A stretch of 12,277 nucleotides of DNA from an uncultured Paraprevotella sp. Lineage in GTDB: Bacteria; Bacteroidota; Bacteroidia; Bacteroidales; Bacteroidaceae. The position numbers were made by a program, and so were the translations under genes. The notes beneath the pieces were generated by a model. The model worked only from the letters and a program-made list of their open reading frames with translations, had not been told where the DNA came from and did not search any database. This document shows positions 1 to 7,430 of this stretch, one piece after another. The stretch is from positions 1 through 12,277 of the forward strand of contig CAJUDC010000077.1 in the NCBI GenBank assembly GCA_910584955.1, given 5' to 3'. The stretch's first letter is position 1. Each line of letters opens with the position of its first letter.

Positions 1-118
1 TTCCGTATTGCCAACTTGTATGCTTATCCCCACTGATTTGCTACTGAACCGTTTTGATACCGTGTCCGACAAGAAGATTCTTAAATTAGGTATAAGAAAC
101 GAATCCTTTCCACTCCAC
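1..118. other. Left edge, no supported gene
   Basis: I see no convincing gene here. Frame 1 of the plus strand reads 11 codons (FRIANLYAYPH) and then a TGA at 34-36, which could be the tail of a gene entering from the left, but 11 residues cannot be assigned. A short open frame from position 8 runs through the terminator hairpin and is not credible. Confidence 0.3.
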
Positions 119-158
119 AAAAAAAAGCGTGCCGAAACAAAAATCTTTCGGCACGCTT
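119..158 (-). terminator. Intrinsic terminator after secG
   Basis: Read on the minus strand there is a perfect 13-bp stem (arms 146-158 and 125-137, AAGCGTGCCGAAA against TTTCGGCACGCTT) with an 8-nt loop. It is followed by a run of eight T (complement of A119-A126, overlapping the stem base by two). It lies about 30 bp past the secG stop codon and closes the leftward unit. The stem is also symmetric enough to act on transcripts entering from the left, but only the minus strand carries the clear T-run. Confidence 0.92.
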
Positions 159-186
159 ATATGTCTTACTTTTCTCTGCAAAAACC

Positions 187-561
187 TTAATTGGCCTGCT
201 CGCCGGCAGGAGTTTGACTGCCTGTTGCGGGTGCTTCCTGCTGAGCAGGTGCCGTCGGTATAGCCGGAATATTGTTCGGATTGGCAGTCTGCTGTTCGGT
301 AGCCTGCTTGGTGATAACGGATTCTGTTCCTGAAGCCGCAGGGATAAAAAAAGCGGAAGTAACGCTAAGCACTACCATCGCCGCAGCCAGTCCCCAAGTC
401 AACATTTCAATAAAGTTAGTAGTCTTGCGAACTCCCATGATCTGATTGGAGGAAGCAAAACTGGAAGCAAGACCACCTCCCTTGGATTCTTGAATTAATA
501 CTACCAGGCACATCAATACAGCGGCAACTACCACCAACGAAACGAGTACGGTATAAATCAT
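187..561 (-). CDS. secG: SecG, preprotein translocase subunit
   Basis: SecG is the small inner-membrane subunit of the SecYEG channel and assists SecA-driven export of unfolded proteins. The 124-residue product has the family pattern: a first membrane helix at about residues 3-23, the conserved LIQESKGGGL motif at 22-31, a cytoplasmic loop, and a second helix at about 52-73. The tail from about 78 onward is low-complexity and rich in Ala, Pro, Gln and Thr, making it slightly longer than E. coli SecG (110 residues); such tails vary between species. The ATG overlaps the stop of the upstream TPR-like gene in an ATGA (558-561), indicating translational coupling. It is the last gene before the terminator. 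Both the motif and the topology are clear. Confidence 0.95.
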   Translation of the reverse strand: MIYTVLVSLVVVAAVLMCLVVLIQESKGGGLASSFASSNQIMGVRKTTNFIEMLTWGLAAAMVVLSVTSAFFIPAASGTESVITKQATEQQTANPNNIPAIPTAPAQQEAPATGSQTPAGEQAN

Positions 562-1313
562 TTTTCTTTCTGTTTATATTTGTTATTTATTATCAGCTTC
601 TCAAGAAAACGTATCTGGTCTGCAAAGTAACGATTTTTTTTTGGAATTTTCAAACTTAATCTACGTATAATTTCTATGGCCTTGGCATATTTCCCCTGTT
701 TAATGTAGATACGGGCCAATGTTTCCGTAAAGAAATCTTCGTTTTCCTCATTTTCATCGTTTCCTGTCAATTGGGGCATCTGCAATTCCGCATCGGGATC
801 CGACGACAAAACGATACGGCGGCTTCCCTGACCGATGAAATCGTCTATCAGATCTTGCCGGTTCAAAGGAGACACCGGCTGTTTCCCGTTCTCTTCCTCC
901 GCCTCGGTCTGTAACAGATAAGCCATATAATCCGTAGTGGCATCGGCCGGGCGCACCTTTTTAGGCTTTTCTTCCGGCAAAGCGGACAGGAAGGTATCTA
1001 TCAGCGATTGCGTACGGTCGCCTTCTTCCTCCTTTTGACGGGCACCGACAGCCACGTGCTTCCGAACCGGTTCCAACGTATATTTATATCCTTCTATCAA
1101 CTGAAACAAGGATCGTCTGTCGGAAACGAACAACGCAGCTTTTCTCAATTCCTCACCGAACGAACTGTGATGCAACTGATACAGATTGCGCAGAAAAAGC
1201 AACCGGGCCGCCTGAAAATAAGGATAACGCTGCACACAGGCACGCAAAGTCTCCAGCGTGCCGGCATCCATCCGCTCGGGATGTTCGATATAATCCTGCA
1301 AATTAATATCCAT
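558..1313 (-). CDS. TPR-like protein of unknown function, upstream of secG
   Basis: The 251-residue soluble protein has no signal peptide or membrane segment. Residues 1-90 are predicted mostly helical (YPYFQAARLLFLRNLYQL at 30-47 looks like a helical-repeat element). Residues 91-190 are charged and probably disordered, with Glu/Lys-rich and Asn/Glu-rich stretches. Residues 193-245 contain one recognisable TPR-like helix pair (TLARIYIKQGKYAKAIEII, 198-216) and end in a Lys-rich tail. TPR units usually mediate protein contacts, so a scaffold or adaptor role is plausible. It lies 16 bp after lptE and its TGA overlaps the secG ATG, so its dosage is tied to the envelope-export genes around it. 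I do not recognise a named family beyond a Bacteroidales protein found in this context, and no function can be given. Confidence 0.85.
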   Translation of the reverse strand: MDINLQDYIEHPERMDAGTLETLRACVQRYPYFQAARLLFLRNLYQLHHSSFGEELRKAALFVSDRRSLFQLIEGYKYTLEPVRKHVAVGARQKEEEGDRTQSLIDTFLSALPEEKPKKVRPADATTDYMAYLLQTEAEEENGKQPVSPLNRQDLIDDFIGQGSRRIVLSSDPDAELQMPQLTGNDENEENEDFFTETLARIYIKQGKYAKAIEIIRRLSLKIPKKNRYFADQIRFLEKLIINNKYKQKEK

Positions 1314-1329
1314 ATTCTTCTTAACGGGA

Positions 1330-1860
1330 TTACCAGTTAGCCACGGTAGCGTTGAAGATCTGATCGGTTATATCCTTGATCATCTGCGTGACAAGCTCTT
1401 CCTGTACATTCATCAATTGCTGAGAAGAATCGTAATCGGTTGTTGCCGAAAACTGCTTCTCGAAATCTTCCGTATGGTTCTTGTTGTTCGTAAAGCGTAC
1501 GTTAACCGTCATCTTCAACTGCACCTGCGAAGAATAGCCTTCGGAGGAAATGCCTTTGTTATACTGGTCGAAGCCGGTGATCTCTCCTGCCAACTGCAAA
1601 TCACCGCCGCGCTTCACCTGCCGCAATTTCGTCTGCGAGGCGAAAATATCCGTCAGTTTGTTATTGAACATAGACTGCATGGGAGCCCACACATAGGTCG
1701 AACGGATCGGGAACGGATCTATCTGAATGGTCTTCGTCTTCTCGTAGTCGATGGAAGCGCCGTTAAACTTATACGACACCGTACACCCCACCAGACAACA
1801 AACCGTTGCCCAGCAAACGGTCTGAAGAACTCCCCTACCTGTTTTCCTTATCCAGTCCAT
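1330..1860 (-). CDS. lptE: LptE-family LPS-assembly lipoprotein
   Basis: LptE is the outer-membrane lipoprotein that plugs the LptD barrel and helps place lipopolysaccharide in the outer leaflet. The 176-residue product starts with a lipoprotein signal: positive residues at 5, 6 and 9, a hydrophobic core at about 11-25, and the lipobox LVGC with the lipidated Cys at 26. The mature part begins TVSYKFNGASIDYEKTKTI, typical of the Bacteroidota version of the family (PF04390). It contains QLAGEITGFDQYNKG at about 108-122 and a Gln/Asp-rich C-terminus ending in a helix. Divergence from the proteobacterial protein is high, so the name rests on family pattern and context. The first 26 bp overlap the end of the sigma-54 activator gene, a strong sign of co-transcription. 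Confidence 0.85.
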   Translation of the reverse strand: MDWIRKTGRGVLQTVCWATVCCLVGCTVSYKFNGASIDYEKTKTIQIDPFPIRSTYVWAPMQSMFNNKLTDIFASQTKLRQVKRGGDLQLAGEITGFDQYNKGISSEGYSSQVQLKMTVNVRFTNNKNHTEDFEKQFSATTDYDSSQQLMNVQEELVTQMIKDITDQIFNATVANW

Positions 1861-3073
1861 ATTCCTTTATTTTGCGGTAGAGTGTCCGTTCCGAGATATT
1901 CAGGTCTTTCGCCGCCCCTTTGCGCTTCCCCCGGTTCTTCTCGAGCGCCTTGATAATCATCTGGCGTTCCCAGTCGTTCAGCGACAGCGATTCCTCTACG
2001 TATTCCTCTGGATCCTGAATGAAATCCTCATCGGCTTTCAGCGTTCTCGGAGCCGGCACATTGATGGCCGGATGGATATAAGACACCGTAGCATCGGGCG
2101 CCATCGGCACAGACGCTGTCGAAGTAACCCGTTCCGCGTGCTGGCTGTGCACCAGTTTCTTCAACTCGGTCACGTCGTTGCGCAAGTCAAAGAGGATCTT
2201 ATACAAAATCTCCCGTTCATTCTCAAAGCTATGTTGTTCGTCGCGGTTACCGACGGGAATCAGATCGTACGACAATGGAGAGTCCGGTACATACTGCTGA
2301 AGCACTTCGGGCGTTACCACCCGCTCTTCGCGCAGGAGCACCGATAATTGTTCCGTTATATTCTTCAACTGACGGATATTACCGGGCCAAGGATAGCTTT
2401 TGAGCTTGATCTTGGCTGCTTCCGTAAGTTCCACCGGTTCGGGCATGTTATATTTATCGGCCGTCTCCAAGGCAAATTTCCGGAACAGAAGCACCACATC
2501 GTCTCCCCGCTCCCGCAAAGGAGGGACCAGGATGGGAATCGTATTTAACCGATAGAACAAGTCTTCGCGGAACTTACCGTCGCGAATGGCAGAAGCCATG
2601 TTCACATTGGTTGCCGCCACAATACGCACGTCTGTTTTGCGCACTTCGCTACTCCCCACACGGATGTACTCTCCCGTTTCCAACACACGCAACAGCCGTG
2701 CCTGTGTGGAGAGCGGCAGTTCGCCCACCTCGTCCAGAAAAAGCGTACCGCCGTTCGAAGCGCCGAAATATCCTTCCCGTTCCCCAACAGCTCCCGTAAA
2801 AGCCCCTTTTTCATGTCCGAAAAGCTCGGAATCGATAGTTCCCTCCGGTATGGAACCGCAGTTCACGGCAAAATATTTTTTGCTCTTGCGCAGACTGTTG
2901 TCATGGATCAACCGAGGAATGATCTCCTTTCCAACTCCGCTTTCGCCCGTAATGAGCACGGACAAATCGGTTTTCGCCACTTGCAAAGCAATATCAAGCG
3001 CGCGGTTCAATCCTTCCGAATTGCCCACGATGCCATACCGCTTCTTCAACATTTGCACTTCCGATACGTTCAT
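1835..3073 (-). CDS. Sigma-54-dependent AAA+ transcription activator without receiver domain
   Basis: This enhancer-binding protein remodels sigma-54 RNA polymerase by ATP hydrolysis. From the ATG at 3073 it has 412 residues. A short N-terminal segment (1-15) is followed directly by the AAA+ domain: Walker A GESGVGKE (43-50), the sigma-54-contacting GAFTGA loop (90-95), Walker B TLFLDE (110-115), the arginine-finger region FREDLFYRL (168-176) and WPGNIRQL (229-236). A variable linker of about 110 residues leads to a Fis-type helix-turn-helix (about 366-405). No receiver, GAF, PAS or other sensor domain precedes the AAA+ domain, so input must come from the linker, a partner protein or expression level. 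A longer frame exists to a TTG at 3106, but that TTG is the end of a promoter box. The ATG at 3073 has AGGA just upstream. It leads the lptE-TPR-secG block. Confidence 0.93.
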   Translation of the reverse strand: MNVSEVQMLKKRYGIVGNSEGLNRALDIALQVAKTDLSVLITGESGVGKEIIPRLIHDNSLRKSKKYFAVNCGSIPEGTIDSELFGHEKGAFTGAVGEREGYFGASNGGTLFLDEVGELPLSTQARLLRVLETGEYIRVGSSEVRKTDVRIVAATNVNMASAIRDGKFREDLFYRLNTIPILVPPLRERGDDVVLLFRKFALETADKYNMPEPVELTEAAKIKLKSYPWPGNIRQLKNITEQLSVLLREERVVTPEVLQQYVPDSPLSYDLIPVGNRDEQHSFENEREILYKILFDLRNDVTELKKLVHSQHAERVTSTASVPMAPDATVSYIHPAINVPAPRTLKADEDFIQDPEEYVEESLSLNDWERQMIIKALEKNRGKRKGAAKDLNISERTLYRKIKEYGLDKENR

Positions 3074-3103
3074 GTTCCTTATTTCTCTTACCTGGTTTGC
3101 TGA

Positions 3104-3111
3104 CAAAATTA
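3104..3111 (-). promoter_or_regulatory. Putative Bacteroidetes -7 box for the sigma-54 activator operon
   Basis: On the minus strand the sequence reads TAATTTTG, an exact match to the Bacteroidetes -7 consensus TAnnTTTG, 30 bp before the ATG at 3073. A clear -33 TTG at the usual 19-21 bp spacing is not seen, so this may be a weak promoter. It would let the envelope-export block be transcribed apart from the rlmN-pdxA block upstream. I see no hairpin terminator in the 103-bp gap, so read-through from upstream is also possible. Confidence 0.5.
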
Positions 3112-3176
3112 CATAAAAAATCCGTTTCCACGCAGGATTGACAGCATAAAATCAGCCATACCCGCTGTTTAAGTCC

Positions 3177-4175
3177 TCAATTCGCGCGTTTGTTGCCTAT
3201 GCGCATCAGCAAAAGCCCCACGGCAATCCATACCAGTTCGCGCAAACGGGTGATCAGTCCGGTGTAGACACCGTAAGCGCCCGACAGCGCCAGTCCGCCC
3301 ACCGACAGGGCAAATCCTCCCTCTCGGGCTCCCATCCCCATCGGGATAAAAAAGAAAAGATTGACAAAAAGCGAGGTAAACGCCTGAATAAGCACACAGT
3401 CGGTAAAAGCTACCTTATCGGTAAGGATAAACAGGATGAACTGTATCTCCAGGCATCCCAGCAGACGGGCCAGAAATTCCAGCAGCAAAGCTCCGTAAAA
3501 GGTCGACTTCCGCTGGGCATGAAGTTCGGCTATCTGGCTGTCCACCTTCCTGATGGCCTCCGCATTCCGTTCCATAAATCCTCTGATGCGACGGCCCACC
3601 CACGGAAAACGGGCAAAGCAACGGAGCGTCTTCATGGCCAGCCCGTTACGATACCCTTTCATAAAGAAATAAATGCCCAACAGGCAAAACACCGAGAATA
3701 CCGACAGCAACAGTGCCATTCCCGGTCCCATACCGGTTCCGTAAAGCACCAGATAAAGAAGGATGGAGAAAGCCCAAAAACAAAAATGAGAGAAGATGTG
3801 CATCATCGCATACAGGATCACGCTCGAAGCGGCTTTCGCCGCACCCACATAGGGGGTAAGTTCCATAATCCGATAAGGCTCACCGCCCAACAATCCTACC
3901 GGGGTGACATAGTTCAGGGCAAAACCGGTCACGGTATATTTGTACGTCCGCCAGAACGACAGGCGCCCCCGTCCGCCATCGTTGATGATGACATACCACG
4001 CCCATGTATTCAGCATATAAATAGGTATCCACAGCAACAACACGACCGGCAGCCAATAGCCGGCCTTCCGTATGTTGCTCCAAAGATCGCTGTAGGACAT
4101 GTCGAACGTGCACAGCATGACTACAACCGCCAGCACACCGACGGCGAAGAAAATATTCCTGTATTTCGGTTTCAT
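3177..4175 (-). CDS. YbhN/UPF0104-type flippase-like integral membrane protein
   Basis: The 332-residue polytopic membrane protein belongs to the lysylphosphatidylglycerol synthase TM-region superfamily (MprF N-domain, YbhN, AglD). Hydrophobic segments fall at about 8-23, 40-62, 80-96, 115-145, 150-171, 226-250, 258-280, 286-300 and 312-326. Family signatures are PVGLLGGEPYRI (92-103) in the first half and FIPMGMGAREGGF (276-288) in the second. It has no soluble aminoacyl-transferase domain, so it is not a full MprF. Stand-alone members are proposed to move lipids or lipid-linked sugars across the inner membrane, but the substrate cannot be read from sequence. It follows pdxA by 9 bp, so it is co-transcribed with it, although no metabolic link is obvious. 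Confidence 0.88.
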   Translation of the reverse strand: MKPKYRNIFFAVGVLAVVVMLCTFDMSYSDLWSNIRKAGYWLPVVLLLWIPIYMLNTWAWYVIINDGGRGRLSFWRTYKYTVTGFALNYVTPVGLLGGEPYRIMELTPYVGAAKAASSVILYAMMHIFSHFCFWAFSILLYLVLYGTGMGPGMALLLSVFSVFCLLGIYFFMKGYRNGLAMKTLRCFARFPWVGRRIRGFMERNAEAIRKVDSQIAELHAQRKSTFYGALLLEFLARLLGCLEIQFILFILTDKVAFTDCVLIQAFTSLFVNLFFFIPMGMGAREGGFALSVGGLALSGAYGVYTGLITRLRELVWIAVGLLLMRIGNKRAN

Positions 4176-4184
4176 ACCGCTCGC

Positions 4185-5273
4185 TTATTCCGACGCGTTC
4201 AGTTTCAGTTTATCGCTGTCATCCCTCTTTTCGTGGTACTGCTTGCGCAACGGGTTTGCATACGCCTCGTCGTAGCGGACACGGTTGCGGAACACATCCA
4301 GTGCCGTATAGATCGCCTGCCGGAAAGAATTCTCGTCGGCCACTCCCCGACCGGCGATGTCATAGGCCGTACCGTGGGCCGGCGATGTGCGCACCACAGG
4401 CAGCCCGGCAGTGAAATTCACGCCGTCGGCCATTGCCAACGCCTTGAACGGTGCCAGTCCCTGATCGTGGTACATGGCCAGAATACCGTCATAGTGTTCG
4501 TAAGCCCCCGAACCGAAGAAGCCGTCGGCGGCAAAAGGCCCGAAACACAAAATGCCTTCGGCCTCCGCCTCGTTCGTGGCCGGGCGGATCACTTCTTTCT
4601 CCTCCGTATCCAACAGACCGTCGTCGCCGGCGTGGGGATTCAGGGACAGGACGGCTATACGGGGTTTGGATATGCCGAAGTCCTTTTTCAGCGAATGATG
4701 GAAGATACGCAGCTTACCGGCAACAGCCTCTTGCGTCACGGCCGCAGGCACCTCCTTCAGAGGCAAATGGGTAGTGACCAGCGCCACTCTGAGCACCTCG
4801 TTCATCAGAATCATCAGAGCCTCCCGGCCTTCTCCCACCCGTTCCTGGATATACTCCGTATGTCCGGGAAAGCGGAAGGCGTCGCTTTGTATGCAATGTT
4901 TGTTGATTGGGGCCGTTACCAGCACGTCGATCAATCCGTCGCCATATTCCTTCAGACCGCACTCCAAGGCCGCCAGAGCCGCCTTTCCGCTTTCCGCCGA
5001 AGGGGTCCCCAGCTCTATCTTGATTTCCTCTTCCGTGCAGGCCACCAAGTTGAGTTTTCCCTCCACTGCCTCGGAAGCCGACGCGATGGTCTGGAAATTT
5101 GTACCCAGCTCCATCACTTTACGGTGATAGGCCGCCACCTTAGGCGAACCGTATACCACCGGCACACACAATTCCAGCATGGCAGGATCGGCAAATACTT
5201 TCAGAATCACCTCATAACCCACTCCGTTTATATCTCCGTGGGTGATACCCACTCTTATTTTTCCGTTTTCCAT
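4185..5273 (-). CDS. pdxA: PdxA, 4-hydroxythreonine-4-phosphate dehydrogenase
   Basis: PdxA catalyses the NAD-dependent oxidation of 4-phosphohydroxy-L-threonine. The product decarboxylates and is condensed with deoxyxylulose 5-phosphate by PdxJ to make pyridoxine 5'-phosphate. The cytosolic 362-residue protein begins with the typical RVGITHGDINGVGYEVILK (7-25). All three metal-binding histidines expected from the E. coli enzyme are present: H169 in VTTHLPL, H214 in LNPHAGDDG and H269 in MYHDQGL. FPGHTE (135-140) and the C-terminal RTSPAHGTAYDIAGRG (295-310) are also typical. It is about 30 residues longer than the E. coli enzyme, mainly in the first third and in a charged C-terminal tail. 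It lies 4 bp after the DUF4837 gene, and its presence implies the DXP-dependent vitamin B6 route. Confidence 0.96.
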   Translation of the reverse strand: MENGKIRVGITHGDINGVGYEVILKVFADPAMLELCVPVVYGSPKVAAYHRKVMELGTNFQTIASASEAVEGKLNLVACTEEEIKIELGTPSAESGKAALAALECGLKEYGDGLIDVLVTAPINKHCIQSDAFRFPGHTEYIQERVGEGREALMILMNEVLRVALVTTHLPLKEVPAAVTQEAVAGKLRIFHHSLKKDFGISKPRIAVLSLNPHAGDDGLLDTEEKEVIRPATNEAEAEGILCFGPFAADGFFGSGAYEHYDGILAMYHDQGLAPFKALAMADGVNFTAGLPVVRTSPAHGTAYDIAGRGVADENSFRQAIYTALDVFRNRVRYDEAYANPLRKQYHEKRDDSDKLKLNASE

Positions 5274-5277
5274 CCGT

Positions 5278-6342
5278 TTATTTGTTATATGACTGTTCTT
5301 TGGTTGTTTTCGGAAGCACCGTTTCCTGTATGTCCGCCGGCAGTTCTTCCGTATTTTCCGACGGCAGGTTCAGGGTATAGAGCGAACCTTCCAGCCGTCG
5401 TATCAAGCCTCGCTTCATCTTTTCGGGAGCATACACGAAGCCCTCCACCACCACCACACGGTTGTTCACCGTATCCACACGGGAATGGCTGACAAAAGGG
5501 CCGCCCATGCCGTCGTTCTTCATCTGCCACAGGCCGCGTGTCTCCAGCGCATAGCCCCGCTTCACCACGATAGGCTTCACCTGCGTACACAGCGTGTCGG
5601 TGGTCATGTACATCGTCGGTTTCGACCCGGGAATGTTGGCTTTCATAAACGAATCGCGTTTGGCCAGCACATAGGCCTTGTTAAACGTGTGCGGTCCTTC
5701 GTAGGGATAGGCATACATACAGATGTTCACCATCGCCGTAGCGGAGTTGGACGAGGTCCAGAAAAAGTCTTTCCCCGTCTTGTAGCTCTGGATTTCCCGG
5801 GGAGCGTACAACTCGCAGCCGAACATATTCCCGGCCAGTTGCGTCACGGTCTCCGAATGTTTCTTCTCCAGCTCACGGATCAGCCGGTTCATCTCCATCT
5901 TCACGAAGAAATCGATGATCTGTTCCCTGTGGCGGGTGACAAAAGCGGCAAACTCTTTCTCGTCGGGGCTTTGAATCGTAAGTATCACCTGGGGCGAAGC
6001 GTATTCGTCGCGCACGAACTTCATCTTGGTCTGCGTATAGGTATTCTTGTCTATCTTCACCAGGATGATGTTGCGGAATATATTCAGAATCTGATTGAAA
6101 CGCTTCGGATCGGTCTGTGAGATGCGAAACGAGCGCTCGGGTTGCGGAAGCCCTGGAATGTCCGTATCCAGCACATCGAACAAAGCTCTGCCCGCCGGCT
6201 GCTGCCACATGGAATCGCCTATGACCACCAGCACCTCATACGGGCGTCCGCTGGACGACGGCGTGGTAAACTTGCTCTCGCAGGCCACCAGCAGCGCCAG
6301 CACCGCCATCCACATACCTGTCTTGAATCGGTTCATCTTCAT
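5278..6342 (-). CDS. DUF4837-family lipoprotein
   Basis: The 354-residue predicted lipoprotein of unknown function matches what I know of the Bacteroidota family DUF4837. From the ATG at 6342 it has a short basic N-terminus (MKMNRFK), a hydrophobic stretch and the lipobox LVAC with Cys at 21, followed by a Ser/Thr-rich linker. It is therefore probably anchored in the envelope. The mature part starts with a core strand EVLVVIGDSMWQQPAGRALF (36-55) and is otherwise a mixed alpha/beta globular protein without recognised catalytic motifs. The open frame extends 74 codons further up to 6564, but that part overlaps the rlmN end and lacks coding character. The lipoprotein signal decides the start; M3 (6336) is an equal alternative. 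It lies between rlmN (17 bp) and pdxA (4 bp). Confidence 0.85.
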   Translation of the reverse strand: MKMNRFKTGMWMAVLALLVACESKFTTPSSSGRPYEVLVVIGDSMWQQPAGRALFDVLDTDIPGLPQPERSFRISQTDPKRFNQILNIFRNIILVKIDKNTYTQTKMKFVRDEYASPQVILTIQSPDEKEFAAFVTRHREQIIDFFVKMEMNRLIRELEKKHSETVTQLAGNMFGCELYAPREIQSYKTGKDFFWTSSNSATAMVNICMYAYPYEGPHTFNKAYVLAKRDSFMKANIPGSKPTMYMTTDTLCTQVKPIVVKRGYALETRGLWQMKNDGMGGPFVSHSRVDTVNNRVVVVEGFVYAPEKMKRGLIRRLEGSLYTLNLPSENTEELPADIQETVLPKTTKEQSYNK

Positions 6343-6359
6343 AACAATATTCGTTTGAG

Positions 6360-7409
6360 TTATACATTTCGGCCCGCCTCTTGCTGCCGGGCCGTACTGA
6401 GCAGGCCGCAGGCCGCAAAAATATCCTGTCCTCTCGAAGCCCGGATGGTGGTGAACACACCGTGTCGGGTCAGAAAGTCGCGCAACTCCGTCATCTTCTC
6501 CTCGGACGCGCCGTGCAGGTCCGAATCCGGGATGGTATGAAAGCGTATCAGGTTCACCCGGCATTCCAGTCCGCGTAGCAACTTCAGCAGCTCGCGGGCA
6601 TGGGCCGGCGTATCATTCACCCCGCCAAAGACGATGTATTCGAACGACAGCCGGCGTTGGTGCGTGAAATCGTATCCGGTGCGCAGCATCTCCACGATCT
6701 CGGTGATGGAGAAACTCTTTTCGGCAGGCATCAGTGCCGCCCGCCCGTCCGGGAACGGATTGTGCAGGCTGATGGCCAGGTGACAGTCGCTCTCGTCCAG
6801 AAAACGCTTCAGCCCCTTTCGCAATCCTACCGACGACACGGTGATGCGCTTCGGGCTCCAGGCGTAACCGTAGTCGGCCGTCAGCAGTTCCGTGGCGCGC
6901 AACACGGCATCCAGATTGTCGAAAGGCTCTCCCTGGCCCATGAACACAACGTTGGTCAGGCTGTCCCGCTCGGGCAGCGAATAGAGCTGGTTCAAAATAT
7001 CGGTGGCGGTGAGATTGCCGGCGAATCCCTGCCGGCCCGTCATACAGAAACGGCAGTTCATCTTGCATCCCACCTGCGACGACACACACAGCGTAGCGCG
7101 GTCGCCGTCGGGAATGTAGACGCTTTCCACATACCCTCCGCCGCCGGTACGGAACAGGTATTTCACCGTCCCGTCCACAGAGCGCATAGCCTCCACCGGT
7201 TCGGAGCACCCCACCCGACAGACGGCCTTGAGCACCTCGCGGTTCTTTAACGAGATATTGAACATTTCATCAATCGACCTCACTTTCCGGCCGTATATCC
7301 ATCCGGCCAGCTGGCGGGCAGTGAAAGCCGGCATGCCGGCCTCCTTCACGATAGCGGCCAGTTCGGACAAGGTCTTTCCCAAAAGAGGTGTTTTTTCGTC
7401 TTCCATCAT
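6360..7409 (-). CDS. rlmN: RlmN, dual-specificity 23S rRNA/tRNA m2A methyltransferase
   Basis: This radical SAM enzyme methylates C2 of A2503 in 23S rRNA and of A37 in some tRNAs. With the ATG at 7409 it has 349 residues. The radical SAM cluster motif CKMNCRFC has its cysteines at 115, 119 and 122. The two cysteines of the methyl-transfer mechanism are also present: C108 in TLCVSSQ (E. coli C118) and C334 in FAACGLL (E. coli C355). GQGEPF (158-163) and the N-terminal accessory helices (ARQLAGWIYGR) are typical. The resistance relative Cfr is ruled out as the better match by the RlmN-like N-terminus and C-terminus. A TTG eight codons earlier (7433) lies within a promoter box, so the ATG at 7409 (or 7406) after an A-rich leader is preferred. 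It is the first gene of the leftward unit. Confidence 0.96.
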   Translation of the reverse strand: MMEDEKTPLLGKTLSELAAIVKEAGMPAFTARQLAGWIYGRKVRSIDEMFNISLKNREVLKAVCRVGCSEPVEAMRSVDGTVKYLFRTGGGGYVESVYIPDGDRATLCVSSQVGCKMNCRFCMTGRQGFAGNLTATDILNQLYSLPERDSLTNVVFMGQGEPFDNLDAVLRATELLTADYGYAWSPKRITVSSVGLRKGLKRFLDESDCHLAISLHNPFPDGRAALMPAEKSFSITEIVEMLRTGYDFTHQRRLSFEYIVFGGVNDTPAHARELLKLLRGLECRVNLIRFHTIPDSDLHGASEEKMTELRDFLTRHGVFTTIRASRGQDIFAACGLLSTARQQEAGRNV

Positions 7410-7430
7410 CTTTTTCTGCACATTCGAGGA

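Noticed and set aside
8..190. A 60-codon plus-strand frame at the left edge
   Set aside because: It reads through the terminator hairpin and has no family features.
1835..1860. The sigma-54 gene/lptE overlap as a frameshift or fusion artefact
   Set aside because: Both ends are normal: the activator ends after a complete Fis-type helix-turn-helix and LptE starts with a proper lipoprotein signal.
3519..5492. A 657-codon open frame on the plus strand, antisense to the flippase-like gene and pdxA
   Set aside because: It is His/Arg/Gln-rich with no domain and lies opposite two well-supported genes. Long stop-free antisense frames are a by-product of the codon use of the real genes.
5485..6120. 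A 211-codon plus-strand frame opposite the DUF4837 gene
   Set aside because: It is an antisense shadow rich in His, Arg and Leu, with no plausible start signal or neighbour.
6343..6564. N-terminal extension of the DUF4837 gene to 6564
   Set aside because: It would overlap the rlmN 3' end by 205 bp and bury the lipoprotein signal peptide. The ATG at 6342 explains the signal directly.
6600..7250. A 216-codon plus-strand frame and a 198-codon minus-strand frame within rlmN
   Set aside because: Both are shadows of the clear rlmN frame and show low-complexity Arg/His/Gly composition and no motif.
6360..7409. Cfr-type antibiotic-resistance methyltransferase
   Set aside because: The protein has RlmN-type N- and C-terminal regions and sits in a housekeeping operon; nothing marks it as a resistance gene.
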